Part shown: piece after piece, positions 32,885-41,873 of the stretch | Layout: every line of letters starts with the position of its first letter | Numbering within the stretch: the stretch's first letter is position 1 | DNA from: Roseateles_E sp005503085 | Lineage (GTDB): Bacteria > Pseudomonadota > Gammaproteobacteria > Burkholderiales > Burkholderiaceae_C | Direction of reading: 5' to 3' | DNA: 64,000 bases | Assembly (NCBI RefSeq): GCF_028462495.1 | Contig: NZ_JAQOWX010000001.1 | Coordinates: 62,001-126,000 of the forward strand | Position numbers and translations under genes: made by a program | The notes under the pieces: generated by a model | Databases searched by the model: none | What the model was told of the DNA's origin: nothing | The model's input: only the letters and a program-made list of their open reading frames with translations

Positions 32885-34942
32885 TCACAGACCCGCCAGG
32901 GCTCTGAATTGAGGGCCTATATAGGGCCACAGCTGCCAGCTCATCAGGCCGATCACGCCCAGAATCATCACCAGGGCATACCAATACAGATGGCCGGTCT
33001 GAACGCGGCGCACCAGGCCGGCGATACCGCCGATGCTCCGGGCCGAGCCATTGATCAAGAGGCCGTCGATGATGCCTTGATCGCCGCCCTTCCAGGCGGC
33101 CAGGCCGAGACCGCGCGCGGCGCGGGCCAGCACGTTCTCGTTGAACCAGTCCATGAAGTACTTGTTCTCAAGCACGATGACCAGCGGGCGCAGGATCTTG
33201 CCCAGAGCCACCGGAACCGCCGGCCAGACCATGTAGAACAGATAGGCGGTCACGACACCGGCCACGGCCAGCCAGAACGGCAGGGTCACGAAGCCGTGAG
33301 TGGCCATCGCCACCGCGCCATGGAAGTGCTCGGCCAACGAGGCCATGGCCGGATGCGCCGCCGTGTTGACGATGATGGCGTCCTTGAAGAAATCGCCGAA
33401 CAGCATCGGCTGGATCGCCAGGAAACCGATCACTACCGAGGGGATGGCCAGCAGCACCAGCGGCGCGGTCACCACCCAGGGCGATTCGTGCGGGGTGTGC
33501 GGCTCGTGATGACCGTGGTCATCATGATGATCGTGCTCGCCCGGGAAAGGCTTGTGGTGGAAGTTTTCCTTGCCGTGGAAGACCAGGAAATACATGCGGA
33601 AGCTATAGAAGGCCGTCACGAAGACGCCGGCCACCACCGCGAAATAGGCGAAGCTCGCGCCCGGCAGCGTGCTGGCCTGGACCGCCAGGATGATACTGTC
33701 CTTCGAGTAGAAACCCGCGAAGAACGGCGTGCCGATCAGGGCCAGCGAGCCCAGCAAGGCGGTGATCCAGGTGATGGGCATGTACTTGCGCAGGCCGCCC
33801 ATATTGCGGATGTCCTGATCATGGTGCATGCCGATGATGACCGAGCCGGCGCCGAGGAACAGCAGAGCCTTGAAGAAGGCGTGCGTCATCAGGTGGAAGA
33901 CCGCGACCGAGTAGGCCGAGGCACCCAGCGCCACCGTCATATAGCCCAGCTGCGACAGCGTCGAGTAGGCGACGACACGCTTGATGTCGTTCTGGATGAT
34001 GCCCAGAAAGCCCATGAACAGCGCGGTGATCGCGCCGATCACCAGCACGAAGTTCAGTGCCGTGTCGCTGAGCTCGAACAGCGGCGACATGCGGGCCACC
34101 ATGAAGATGCCGGCCGTCACCATGGTCGCGGCATGGATCAGCGCGGAGATCGGGGTCGGGCCTTCCATCGAGTCGGGCAGCCAGACATGCAGCGGGAACT
34201 GCGCGCTCTTGCCCATCGCGCCGATGAACAGGCAGATGCAGGCGACGCTGAGCATCATCCAGTCCGAGCCCCACAGCGGGGCGTTGAACTTGATCTGCGC
34301 CAGCTCATTGGCCTTGGCAAAGGTCTCGCCATAGTTCAGCGAGCCGCCGTAGGCCACCAGCAGGCCGATGCCCAGGATGAAGCCGAAGTCGCCGACCCGG
34401 TTGACCAGAAAGGCCTTCATGTTCGCGAAGATCGCGGTCGGCTTGGTGTACCAGAAGCCGATCAGCAGATACGACACCAGGCCCACCGCCTCCCAGCCGA
34501 AGAACAGCTGCAGCATGTTGTTGCTCATCACGAGCATCAGCATCGAGAAGGTGAACAGCGAGATGTAGCTGAAGAAGCGCTGGTAGCCAGGATCCTCTTC
34601 CATATAGCCGATGGTGTAGATGTGCACCATCAGCGACACAAAGGTCACGACGCACATCATCATCGCGGTCAGGCCGTCGACCAGGAAGCCGACCTCCATC
34701 TTCAGGCCGCCGATGACCATCCATTCGTAGATGGTCTGGTTGAAGCGGGCGCCGTCGATGGCGACCGACTTCAGCACCATCGCCGAGATGATGAAGGAGA
34801 TCAGTACGCCCAGGATGGTGATGCTGTGAGCGCCACGACGGCCGATCTGCTTGCCGAAGAAGCCGGCCGCGATCGCGCCGACCAGGGGTGCCAGCGGCAC
34901 CGCCAGCAGCATGTTTTGTGAAAGTGTTGCGGACATAGTCAT
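32885..34942 (-). CDS. nuoL: NADH-quinone oxidoreductase subunit L
   Basis: A 685-residue subunit, the distal antiporter-like pump of complex I with the long lateral helix at its C-terminus. FFGWEAVGLVSYLLIGFWY carries a conserved Glu, WLPDSMEGPTPISALIHAATMVTAGIF is the channel signature, and a His-rich cytoplasmic loop (HHDDHGHHEPHTPHE) lies near residue 480. The start codon shares one base with the nuoK stop (TGATG), indicating tight coupling. A second ATG two codons later is an alternative start. Confidence 0.97.
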   Translation of the reverse strand: MTMSATLSQNMLLAVPLAPLVGAIAAGFFGKQIGRRGAHSITILGVLISFIISAMVLKSVAIDGARFNQTIYEWMVIGGLKMEVGFLVDGLTAMMMCVVTFVSLMVHIYTIGYMEEDPGYQRFFSYISLFTFSMLMLVMSNNMLQLFFGWEAVGLVSYLLIGFWYTKPTAIFANMKAFLVNRVGDFGFILGIGLLVAYGGSLNYGETFAKANELAQIKFNAPLWGSDWMMLSVACICLFIGAMGKSAQFPLHVWLPDSMEGPTPISALIHAATMVTAGIFMVARMSPLFELSDTALNFVLVIGAITALFMGFLGIIQNDIKRVVAYSTLSQLGYMTVALGASAYSVAVFHLMTHAFFKALLFLGAGSVIIGMHHDQDIRNMGGLRKYMPITWITALLGSLALIGTPFFAGFYSKDSIILAVQASTLPGASFAYFAVVAGVFVTAFYSFRMYFLVFHGKENFHHKPFPGEHDHHDDHGHHEPHTPHESPWVVTAPLVLLAIPSVVIGFLAIQPMLFGDFFKDAIIVNTAAHPAMASLAEHFHGAVAMATHGFVTLPFWLAVAGVVTAYLFYMVWPAVPVALGKILRPLVIVLENKYFMDWFNENVLARAARGLGLAAWKGGDQGIIDGLLINGSARSIGGIAGLVRRVQTGHLYWYALVMILGVIGLMSWQLWPYIGPQFRALAGL

Positions 34943-35256
34943 CAGCCCTTCAAGGCGTCCAGTTCTTCCACATTGATGCTGGCGCGGTTGCGGAACAGCA
35001 CGACCAGGATCGCCAGGCCGATGGCCGACTCGGCGGCCGCCACGGTCAGGATGAAGAACACAAAGACCTGGCCGGCCATATCACCCAGATAGTGGGAGAA
35101 GGCGACAAAGTTCAGGTTGACCGCCAGCAGCATCAGCTCGATCGCCATCAGCAGCACGATCAGGTTCTTGCGGTTCAGGAAGATGCCGATCACCGACAGC
35201 GCGAACAGGATCGCGCCCAGGGTCAGGAAATGGCCAAGCGTGAGCGCCAGCATCAT
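34942..35256 (-). CDS. nuoK: NADH-quinone oxidoreductase subunit K
   Basis: A 104-residue membrane subunit with three helices. The two buried Glu residues important for proton transfer lie in LLMAIELMLLAVNLNFV and AAAESAIGLAILVVLF. It starts with two ATG codons; the first overlaps the nuoJ stop by 4 bases (ATGA), so it was chosen. Part of the nuoA-N operon. Confidence 0.97.
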   Translation of the reverse strand: MMLALTLGHFLTLGAILFALSVIGIFLNRKNLIVLLMAIELMLLAVNLNFVAFSHYLGDMAGQVFVFFILTVAAAESAIGLAILVVLFRNRASINVEELDALKG

Positions 35257-35906
35257 GCGCCTCCTTGCGTGTTGTCGGCGGCCGGGGTGGCGGCTTGCTC
35301 CACCGTCGGTGCCATCTTGACGATGCGCAGGCGCTGCGCCTTCGTGACCTTGACCTGCTCCGAGGCGTCCTGGCTGCGCGAGTCCTTGCGGCGGCGCAGG
35401 GTCAGTGCGATCGCCGCGATGATGGCCACCAGCAGCAGCACGGCCGCGATCTGCAGCGGATACAGGTACTGCGTGTAGATCGCGATGCCCAGCAGCTTGG
35501 TATTGCCCAGCTTGACTGCGGCTTCGCTCAGCGGTGCGGCCTCGGTCAGGCGGAAACCGCCCATCAGCACGGCCGCCATCTCCAGCGCGATCAGCGCGCC
35601 GACCAGGCCGGCCAGCGGCAGATGCTTCCAGAAGCCCTCGCGAATTGCGCTGGCCCCTTCATCGGAGTTGATGTCCAGCATCATCACGACGAAGAGGAAC
35701 AGCACCATCACGGCGCCGATATAGACCAGCACCAGGGTGATGGCCAGGAACTCGGCCTTCAGCAGCATCCAGATGCAGGAGGCATTGAAGAAGGCCAGGA
35801 TCAGGAACAGGGCCGAGTGCACGGTGGATCGCGCCGTGATGACGCGAAACGCCGCGCCCAGAAGGACGGCCGAGAAAACATAGAACAGCGCGGTGATGGT
35901 ATCCAT
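35253..35906 (-). CDS. nuoJ: NADH-quinone oxidoreductase subunit J
   Basis: A 217-residue membrane subunit with five helices in the first 170 residues (TITALFYVFSAVLLGAAFRVI, VLVYIGAVMVLFLFVVMMLDI). The second of these contains the pi-bulge region of the conserved NuoJ helix. The last 45 residues are a charged, Ala/Pro-rich cytoplasmic tail longer than in E. coli, a usual betaproteobacterial extension. It lies 58 bases after nuoI. Confidence 0.95.
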   Translation of the reverse strand: MDTITALFYVFSAVLLGAAFRVITARSTVHSALFLILAFFNASCIWMLLKAEFLAITLVLVYIGAVMVLFLFVVMMLDINSDEGASAIREGFWKHLPLAGLVGALIALEMAAVLMGGFRLTEAAPLSEAAVKLGNTKLLGIAIYTQYLYPLQIAAVLLLVAIIAAIALTLRRRKDSRSQDASEQVKVTKAQRLRIVKMAPTVEQAATPAADNTQGGA

Positions 35907-35964
35907 GGGGTTCCAGCAGGCACAGCTTCAGACACACACCCGCTGGAGCAGCGGGTGCAAGGCC

Positions 35965-36453
35965 TCAGCGGTACTTGGCGTCGGCCTCCTTTTGGGCTGC
36001 GATTTCTTTTTCGTAGCGGTCGCCGACGGCCAGGAGCATGTCCTTGGTGAAGTACAGATCGCCACGCTTTTCGCCGTGGTATTCGAAGATCGAGGTCTCG
36101 ACGATGGAGTCCACCGGGCAGCTTTCCTCGCAGAAGCCGCAGAAGATGCACTTGGTCAGATCGATGTCGTAGCGCGTGGTGCGACGCGAACCGTCCTCAC
36201 GCACATCGCTCTCGATCGTGATGGCCATCGCCGGGCAGACGGCCTCGCAGAGCTTGCAGGCGATGCAGCGCTCTTCGCCGTTCTCGTAACGGCGCAGCGC
36301 ATGCAGGCCGCGGAAGCGCGGCGACAGCGGTGTCTTCTCTTCCGGGAACTGCACCGTGATATTGCGCGACAGGAAATGCCGGCCGGTCAGGGCCATGCCC
36401 TTGAACAGCTCGGTGAGCATGAAGCTCTTGACGAAATGGCTGAAGGAGCTCAT
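35965..36453 (-). CDS. nuoI: NADH-quinone oxidoreductase subunit I (two 4Fe-4S ferredoxin)
   Basis: A 162-residue subunit of the connecting arm holding clusters N6a and N6b. The two C-x2-C-x2-C-x3-C-P motifs are CIACKLCEAVCP and CIFCGFCEESCP. ATG 36453 (MSSFSHFVKSFML) was chosen over a start 33 bases upstream because those bases belong to an inserted repeat. The ribosome-binding CGGAG eight to twelve bases before the ATG is itself the 3' end of that repeat. Confidence 0.96.
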   Translation of the reverse strand: MSSFSHFVKSFMLTELFKGMALTGRHFLSRNITVQFPEEKTPLSPRFRGLHALRRYENGEERCIACKLCEAVCPAMAITIESDVREDGSRRTTRYDIDLTKCIFCGFCEESCPVDSIVETSIFEYHGEKRGDLYFTKDMLLAVGDRYEKEIAAQKEADAKYR

Positions 36454-36528
36454 TGCTGACTCCGCTGAGCCGCCTCGAGGAGGCAAGCTCCCCCTCGGGG
36501 GGCAGTGAACAAAGTGAACGTAGGGGCC
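36454..36528 (-). repeat. Second copy of the structured intergenic repeat, between nuoH and nuoI
   Basis: Read on the minus strand this 75-base element aligns with the tolQ-tolR copy over its whole length. They share a core of about 19 identical bases around a C6-GA-G5 hairpin. A second hairpin has a loop of exactly 15 bases, and its stem (TGC-CTCC with GGAG-TCA-GCA, TCA bulged) differs in sequence from the tolQR stem but still pairs. The 3' arm contains the GGAG that serves as the nuoI ribosome-binding site. A clean target duplication was not found here. Confidence 0.75.
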
Positions 36529-36537
36529 TTCATGACG

Positions 36538-37635
36538 TCACTTCCAGATATTGAACGGAGACTGGATCCACAGGCCAACGACGACCAGCCAGATCAGAGT
36601 CACGGGAATGAAGATCTTCCAGCCCAGACGCATGATCTGGTCGTAGCGGAAGCGCGGGAAAGTGGCACGGACCCACAGGAACATGGTCACGACAACAAAG
36701 GTCTTGCCGAACAGCCAGGCCCAGTTCCAGAGCGCCATCGTGTTCTGGATGAAGCTCGGCGTTTCCATGCCCAGAAGGCTGAAGGAAATCGGTGCCGACC
36801 AGCCGCCCAGGAACAGGATCACAGCCAGGGCCGAGACCAGGATCATATTGGCGTACTCGGCCAGGAAGAACATCGCGAAGGACATGCCCGAGTACTCGAT
36901 CATGTGGCCGGCGACGATTTCCGATTCACCCTCGACCACGTCAAAGGGGTGACGGTTGGTCTCGGCCAGGCCGGAGATGAAGTAGACGACGAAGATAGGC
37001 AGCAGCGGCAGCCAGTTCCAGGACAGGAAGGTCAGGCCCATGTCGGCGAACATGCCCTTGGTCTGCAGCACGACGATGTCCGTCATGTACATGCTGCCCG
37101 ACACCATCAGCACGACCACCAGGCAGAAGCCCATCGCGATTTCGTAGGACACCATCTGGGCCGAGGCGCGCAGCGCGCCCAGGAAGGCGTACTTCGAGTT
37201 CGAGGCCCAGCCGGCGATGATCACGCCGTAGACCTCCAGCGAGGTGATGGCCATCAGGAACAGCAGGCCGGCATTGACATTGGCCACGGCCGCATCGGGG
37301 CCGAAAGGCACAACGGCCCAGGCCGCCAGCGCCGGCATGATGGTCATGATGGGGCCAAGGAAGAACAGGCCCTTGTTGGCCGCCGTCGGAACGATGATCT
37401 CCTTGAAGATCAGCTTCACCGCATCGGCGATCGGGGTCAGCAGGCCGTAGGGGCCGACGCGGTTCGGGCCCGGGCGGATCTGCGACCAGCCGATGGCCTT
37501 GCGCTCCCAGAGCGTCAGATAGGCCACGCAAATCATCAGCGGCGCGACCACCGCGATGATCTTGATCAGGCTCCAGAGCACCGGCCAGAAGCCGCCCAGC
37601 AGCGCAGCGCCGCCTTGGTAGAGGGATTCAATCAT
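36538..37635 (-). CDS. nuoH: NADH-quinone oxidoreductase subunit H
   Basis: A 365-residue membrane subunit at the quinone entry of complex I, with eight to nine helices. ERKAIGWSQIRPGPNRVGPYGLLTPIADAVKLIFKE is the NuoH signature loop near the N-terminus (residues about 48-83). The second is SGLAETNRHPFDVVEGESEIVAGHMIEYSGM, rich in acidic residues near the quinone cavity. The gene is separated from nuoI by 84 bases, most of them the inserted repeat. Confidence 0.97.
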   Translation of the reverse strand: MIESLYQGGAALLGGFWPVLWSLIKIIAVVAPLMICVAYLTLWERKAIGWSQIRPGPNRVGPYGLLTPIADAVKLIFKEIIVPTAANKGLFFLGPIMTIMPALAAWAVVPFGPDAAVANVNAGLLFLMAITSLEVYGVIIAGWASNSKYAFLGALRASAQMVSYEIAMGFCLVVVLMVSGSMYMTDIVVLQTKGMFADMGLTFLSWNWLPLLPIFVVYFISGLAETNRHPFDVVEGESEIVAGHMIEYSGMSFAMFFLAEYANMILVSALAVILFLGGWSAPISFSLLGMETPSFIQNTMALWNWAWLFGKTFVVVTMFLWVRATFPRFRYDQIMRLGWKIFIPVTLIWLVVVGLWIQSPFNIWK

Positions 37636-37651
37636 TATTGTCCTCGTCGCC

Positions 37652-39979
37652 TCAGGCCTTGCTGACCGTCAGGGTGCCGAACATCGCACCCAGGGCCGCT
37701 GTTTCCACCAGACCGGCCGGCACCCGCAGCGTGTTGGCCGCCAGGCCCGCTTCCAGCCGGGCCGGCAGCTCGGCTGCGCCGGCGCCCTCCTGCGTGATGC
37801 GCACACGCGCACCGTCCGCCAGGCCCAGTTGTTCCCAGAGCTGCTTGGGCAGACCGGCCACCGCGGCGCCGCGCGCATCGGCCGTCAGCTGCAGCGAGGT
37901 TGAGTGGCGCACCAGCGCGTCGGCCGCATAGATGGGCACCGGTGCCAGGCGCTCGATGCCAGCGGGCGCAGCGGCCGTCTGCACGGTGGCCGACGAGGCA
38001 TTGCTCAGGCGCGCGCCCAGATCGGCGCCGACGCCCAGCACCTCGTTGCGCACCTGCTCCGAACTCTCGTAGCCGAAGCCCTCGAGCGCCAGCAGATTGC
38101 CCAGTACGCGCAGGATCTTCCAGCCCGGACGGGTCTCGGCCAGCGGCGGCACGACGCCGACAAAGCTCTGCGCCCTGCCCTCGGCGTTGACGAAGGTGCC
38201 CGAGGTCTCGGTGAACGGTGCGGTCGGCAACAGCACGTCCGCATACTCCAGACCGCTCTTGAAGGGGCTCATCACGACGACCATCTCGGCCGCAGCCAGG
38301 GCCTTGGCGGCGGCAGCGGCGTTGGCGCTGTCGAGCACCGGATCGGTGTTCAGCAGCAGCACCGCCTTCAGTGCCTCGCCGCCCAGCATCTGGCCGGCAT
38401 TCAGGCCGCCTTGCTGCGGCAGCGCGCGGGCCAGCTGGGCGCCGACCGTGTTAGCGGCTTCGCTCAGATAGCCGACGCTGGCGCCGGTCTGGGCGGCGAT
38501 CCAGTTGGCCAGCACCAGCAGGCTGGCAGCCTGCGGATGCTGGGCGGCCGCATTGCCCAGCAGCACGGCCTTGCGGGCGCCGGACAGCAGCGCGGCCGCG
38601 ATGGCCTTGGCCGCCTCGGTCGCTTCGCCGCTGGCCGGAGCGGCAGCGCCGGTGCTGGCCGAGATCGCAGCGGCGACGTCGGCCAGCGACTGCAGCCAGG
38701 CGCTCGGTGCCACCGTGATGCGGGCCGCGACCGGCATCAGCCAGTCGTCTTCGCTGGCGTTCAGGCTCAGCACCTGGGCGCCACGGCGGGTCGCCTGGCG
38801 CAGGCGCTGGGCAAACAGCGGATGGTCCTTGCGCAGCGAGGAGCCGATCACCAGCGCACGGTCCAGCTCGGACAGCGCAGCAATCGGGCTGCCCAGCCAG
38901 CGCGCCTGGCCGGACTCGGCCACATTGGCGAAGTCGGCATGGCGCAGGCGGTGGTCGATGTTGTCGCTGCCCAGGCCGCGCACCAGCGAAGCCAGCAGGT
39001 GCAGCTCTTCGATCGTGCTGTGGGCCGAGCCCAGCGCACCGATGGCGGCGGCGCCATGCTCGGCGCGCACCAGCTTCAGGCCGTTGGCCACGTACTCGAG
39101 CGCCGTGCTCCAGTCGACCGTCTTCCAGGCGCCGCCCTGCTTGATCATCGGCGCGCTCAGGCGCTGGTCGCTGTTCAGCGATTCATAGGAGAAGCGGTCG
39201 CGGTCGGCGATCCAGCATTCGTTGACGGCCTCGTTCTCCAGCGGCACGACGCGCATCACCTGCTTGCCCTTGACCTGGACGATCAGGTTGGCACCGGTGC
39301 TGTCATGCGGGGACACGCTCTTGCGGCGCGACAGCTCCCAGGTGCGGGCGCTGTAGCGGAAGGGCTTGCTGGTCAGCGCGCCGACCGGGCAGATATCGAT
39401 CATATTGCCCGACAGCTCGGAGTCCACCGAACGGCCGACAAAGGTCTGGATCTCGGCATGCTCGCCGCGGTGCGCCATACCCAGCTCCATCACGCCGGCG
39501 ATTTCCTGGCCGAAGCGCACGCAGCGGGTGCAATGGATGCAACGGCTCATCTCTTCCATCGAGATCAGCGGGCCGACGTTCTTGTGGAAGACCACGCGCT
39601 TCTCTTCCGAGTAGCGCGATTTGCTGCCGCCATAGCCGACGGCCAGGTCTTGCAGCTGGCACTCGCCGCCCTGATCGCAGATCGGGCAGTCCAGCGGGTG
39701 ATTGATCAGCAGGAACTCCATCACGCCCTGCTGGGCCTTGACCGCCTTCTCGCTCTTGGTGCGGACGATCATGCCCTGGGTCACCGGCGTCGCGCAGGCG
39801 GGCATGGGCTTGGGCGCCTTCTCGACGTCGACCAGGCACATGCGGCAGTTGGCGGCGATCGAGAGCTTCTTGTGATAGCAGAAATGCGGGATGTAGGTGC
39901 CGGCCTTCTCGGCGGCATGCATCACCATGCTGCCCTCCAAGACCTCCACCTTCTGGCCGTCGAGTTCGATTTCAATCAT
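37652..39979 (-). CDS. nuoG: NADH-quinone oxidoreductase subunit G
   Basis: A 775-residue peripheral subunit holding several Fe-S clusters. The N-terminal 2Fe-2S site is in HFCYHKKLSIAANCRMCLVDVEK. CPICDQGGECQLQD and the SRCIHCTRCVRFGQEIAG region bind 4Fe-4S clusters, with the His ligand near residue 100. The rest is a molybdopterin-oxidoreductase-like fold without the cofactor. The C-terminal 200 residues are Ala-rich and less conserved. It lies 18 bases after nuoF and 16 before nuoH. Confidence 0.96.
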   Translation of the reverse strand: MIEIELDGQKVEVLEGSMVMHAAEKAGTYIPHFCYHKKLSIAANCRMCLVDVEKAPKPMPACATPVTQGMIVRTKSEKAVKAQQGVMEFLLINHPLDCPICDQGGECQLQDLAVGYGGSKSRYSEEKRVVFHKNVGPLISMEEMSRCIHCTRCVRFGQEIAGVMELGMAHRGEHAEIQTFVGRSVDSELSGNMIDICPVGALTSKPFRYSARTWELSRRKSVSPHDSTGANLIVQVKGKQVMRVVPLENEAVNECWIADRDRFSYESLNSDQRLSAPMIKQGGAWKTVDWSTALEYVANGLKLVRAEHGAAAIGALGSAHSTIEELHLLASLVRGLGSDNIDHRLRHADFANVAESGQARWLGSPIAALSELDRALVIGSSLRKDHPLFAQRLRQATRRGAQVLSLNASEDDWLMPVAARITVAPSAWLQSLADVAAAISASTGAAAPASGEATEAAKAIAAALLSGARKAVLLGNAAAQHPQAASLLVLANWIAAQTGASVGYLSEAANTVGAQLARALPQQGGLNAGQMLGGEALKAVLLLNTDPVLDSANAAAAAKALAAAEMVVVMSPFKSGLEYADVLLPTAPFTETSGTFVNAEGRAQSFVGVVPPLAETRPGWKILRVLGNLLALEGFGYESSEQVRNEVLGVGADLGARLSNASSATVQTAAAPAGIERLAPVPIYAADALVRHSTSLQLTADARGAAVAGLPKQLWEQLGLADGARVRITQEGAGAAELPARLEAGLAANTLRVPAGLVETAALGAMFGTLTVSKA

Positions 39980-39997
39980 GTCGTGTCCTGTCCTGCC

Positions 39998-41350
39998 TCA
40001 GACCGAGGCCGGCACCAGAGCCGTTTTGTGTTCGATCAGATGAACGAACTCGTTTTTGAAGTTCTTGATCATCGCGCGCACCGGCATCGCGGCAGCATCG
40101 CCCAGCGCGCAGATGGTGCGGCCCTGGATGTTGTCGGCCACCGAGTTCAGCAAGTCGATGTCTTCCGCCCTGCCCTGGCCGTTGGCGATGCGCTCGACCA
40201 CGCGGTGCATCCAGCCCGTGCCTTCGCGGCAGGGCGTGCACTGGCCGCAGCTCTCATGCGCATAGAAGTAGGACAGGCGCAGCAGACTCTTGACCATGCA
40301 GCGCGAATCGTCCATCACGATGACCGCGCCCGAGCCCAGCATCGAGCCGGCCTTGGCGATGGAGTCATAGTCCATCGTGCAGTTCATCATCACCTCGGCG
40401 GTCAGCACCGGGGACGAGGAGCCGCCAGGAATCACCGCCTTCAGCTGGCGACCCTTGCGCACGCCACCGGCCAGTTCCAGCAACTTGGCAAACGGCGTAC
40501 CCAGCGGGATCTCGTAGTTGCCGGGGCGCTCGACATCGCCCGAGACCGAAAAGATCTTGGTGCCGCCATTGTTCGGCTTGCCGATCTCCAGATAGGGCTG
40601 GCCACCGTTGCGGATGATCCAGGGCACCGCGGCGAAGGTCTCGGTGTTGTTGATCGTCGTGGGCTTGCCGTACAGGCCGAAGCTGGCCGGGAACGGCGGC
40701 TTGAAGCGCGGCTGGCCCTTCTTGCCTTCGAGCGACTCCAGCAGCGCCGTTTCCTCGCCGCAGATGTAGGCGCCGAAGCCATGGAAGGCATGCAGCTGGA
40801 AGCTGAAATCCGACCCCAGGATGTGCTCACCGAGGAAGCCGGCGGCGCGGGCTTCTTCCAGCGCCGCTTCGAAGCGCTCGTAGACCTCGAAGATCTCGCC
40901 GTGGATGTAGTTGTAGCCCACCTTGATGCCCATCGCGAAGGCGGCAATGGCCATGCCCTCGATGACGATGTGCGGGTTGTACATCAGGATGTCGCGGTCC
41001 TTGCAGGTGCCCGGCTCGCCCTCGTCCGAGTTGCAGACCAGGTATTTGGCACCGGGGAACTGGCGCGGCATGAAGCTCCACTTCAGGCCGGTCGGGAAGC
41101 CCGCGCCACCGCGGCCGCGCAGGCCCGAGGCCTTGACCTCGGCGATCACCTGATCGGACGTCATCGGCGCGCCGTCGGCCGTGCCCTCGCCCTTCAGGAT
41201 CTTGCGCAGCGCCTGATAGCCGCCGCGCGCAACATAGTCCTTCAGACCCCAGTTGCTACCGTCCAGATCGGCATAGATCTGGGCGCCGATATGGCGGTCG
41301 TGGAAACAGGTTTCGTTGCCCTTGGCTTGAAACTTGGAGAGATCCAGCAT
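39998..41350 (-). CDS. nuoF: NADH-quinone oxidoreductase subunit F (NADH and FMN binding)
   Basis: A 450-residue subunit where NADH is oxidised by FMN. GLRGRGGAGFPTGLKWSF binds NADH, CNSDEGEPGTCKDRDI and the following loop bind FMN, and ESCGQCTPCREGTGWM holds the N3 4Fe-4S cluster. ATG 41350 (MLDLSKFQAKGNETC) was chosen over a longer frame that reads into nuoE. It lies eight bases after nuoE. Confidence 0.97.
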   Translation of the reverse strand: MLDLSKFQAKGNETCFHDRHIGAQIYADLDGSNWGLKDYVARGGYQALRKILKGEGTADGAPMTSDQVIAEVKASGLRGRGGAGFPTGLKWSFMPRQFPGAKYLVCNSDEGEPGTCKDRDILMYNPHIVIEGMAIAAFAMGIKVGYNYIHGEIFEVYERFEAALEEARAAGFLGEHILGSDFSFQLHAFHGFGAYICGEETALLESLEGKKGQPRFKPPFPASFGLYGKPTTINNTETFAAVPWIIRNGGQPYLEIGKPNNGGTKIFSVSGDVERPGNYEIPLGTPFAKLLELAGGVRKGRQLKAVIPGGSSSPVLTAEVMMNCTMDYDSIAKAGSMLGSGAVIVMDDSRCMVKSLLRLSYFYAHESCGQCTPCREGTGWMHRVVERIANGQGRAEDIDLLNSVADNIQGRTICALGDAAAMPVRAMIKNFKNEFVHLIEHKTALVPASV

Positions 41351-41358
41351 GCTTTCCC

Positions 41359-41865
41359 TCAGTTCTTCGCAGCGTTGGCCTTCAGCACGTCGACGAGTTC
41401 GTCGAGACGCTGGTGGCTCATGAAGCTGCACATCTGGCGGTCATTGACCAGCATCACCGGTGCGTCGGCACAGGCGCCCAGGCATTCGCTCTTCTGCACG
41501 GTGAACAGGCCATCGGCCGTTGTGCCGCCCTCATCCACGCCAAGCTTCTTGCACAGATGCTCGAGCGCCTGCTGGCCGTCGCGCAGCTGGCAGGGCAGAT
41601 TGGTGCAGACGTTCAGCTTGAACTGGCCCAGCGGACGCTGGTTGTACATGTTGTAGAAGGTCGTGACCTCGTACACGGCGATGGCCGGCATGCCCAGGTA
41701 AGCGGCAATGGCGTCCTCAGCAGAGCGCGACACATGGCCCAGCTCCTGCTGGACGATGGCCAGGCAGGCCATCACGGCCGACTGCTTCTGATCGCTCGGG
41801 TACTTCGCCACCTCGCGCGCGAAACGCGCGGCCGTGGCCTCGCTCAGGATGTATTCAGTGCTCAT
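41359..41865 (-). CDS. nuoE: NADH-quinone oxidoreductase subunit E (2Fe-2S)
   Basis: A 168-residue thioredoxin-like subunit with cluster N1a. The four Cys ligands are in VCTNLPCQLRDG and SECLGACADAPVMLVND. ATG 41865 (MSTEYILSEATAARFAREVAKYP) is given because homologues begin near here. A GTG four codons upstream (41877) overlaps the nuoD stop as GTGA and is an alternative start. Confidence 0.95.
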   Translation of the reverse strand: MSTEYILSEATAARFAREVAKYPSDQKQSAVMACLAIVQQELGHVSRSAEDAIAAYLGMPAIAVYEVTTFYNMYNQRPLGQFKLNVCTNLPCQLRDGQQALEHLCKKLGVDEGGTTADGLFTVQKSECLGACADAPVMLVNDRQMCSFMSHQRLDELVDVLKANAAKN

Positions 41866-41873
41866 CGCTTCAC

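Noticed and set aside
32528..34921. A 797-codon plus-strand open frame across nuoL/nuoM
   Set aside because: A shadow of two membrane subunit genes; composition (His/Gln/Asp-rich) is typical of antisense reading of hydrophobic codons.
36454..36545. Target-site duplication around the nuoH-nuoI repeat
   Set aside because: The flanks share only short pieces (GTCA, ATGA) that do not align into one direct repeat.
37904..41656. A 1250-codon plus-strand open frame antisense to nuoG/nuoF/nuoE
   Set aside because: It is the high-GC antisense shadow of three firmly identified complex I genes. Its translation is rich in Gln, His, Arg and Ala with no domain, and it has no ribosome-binding site.
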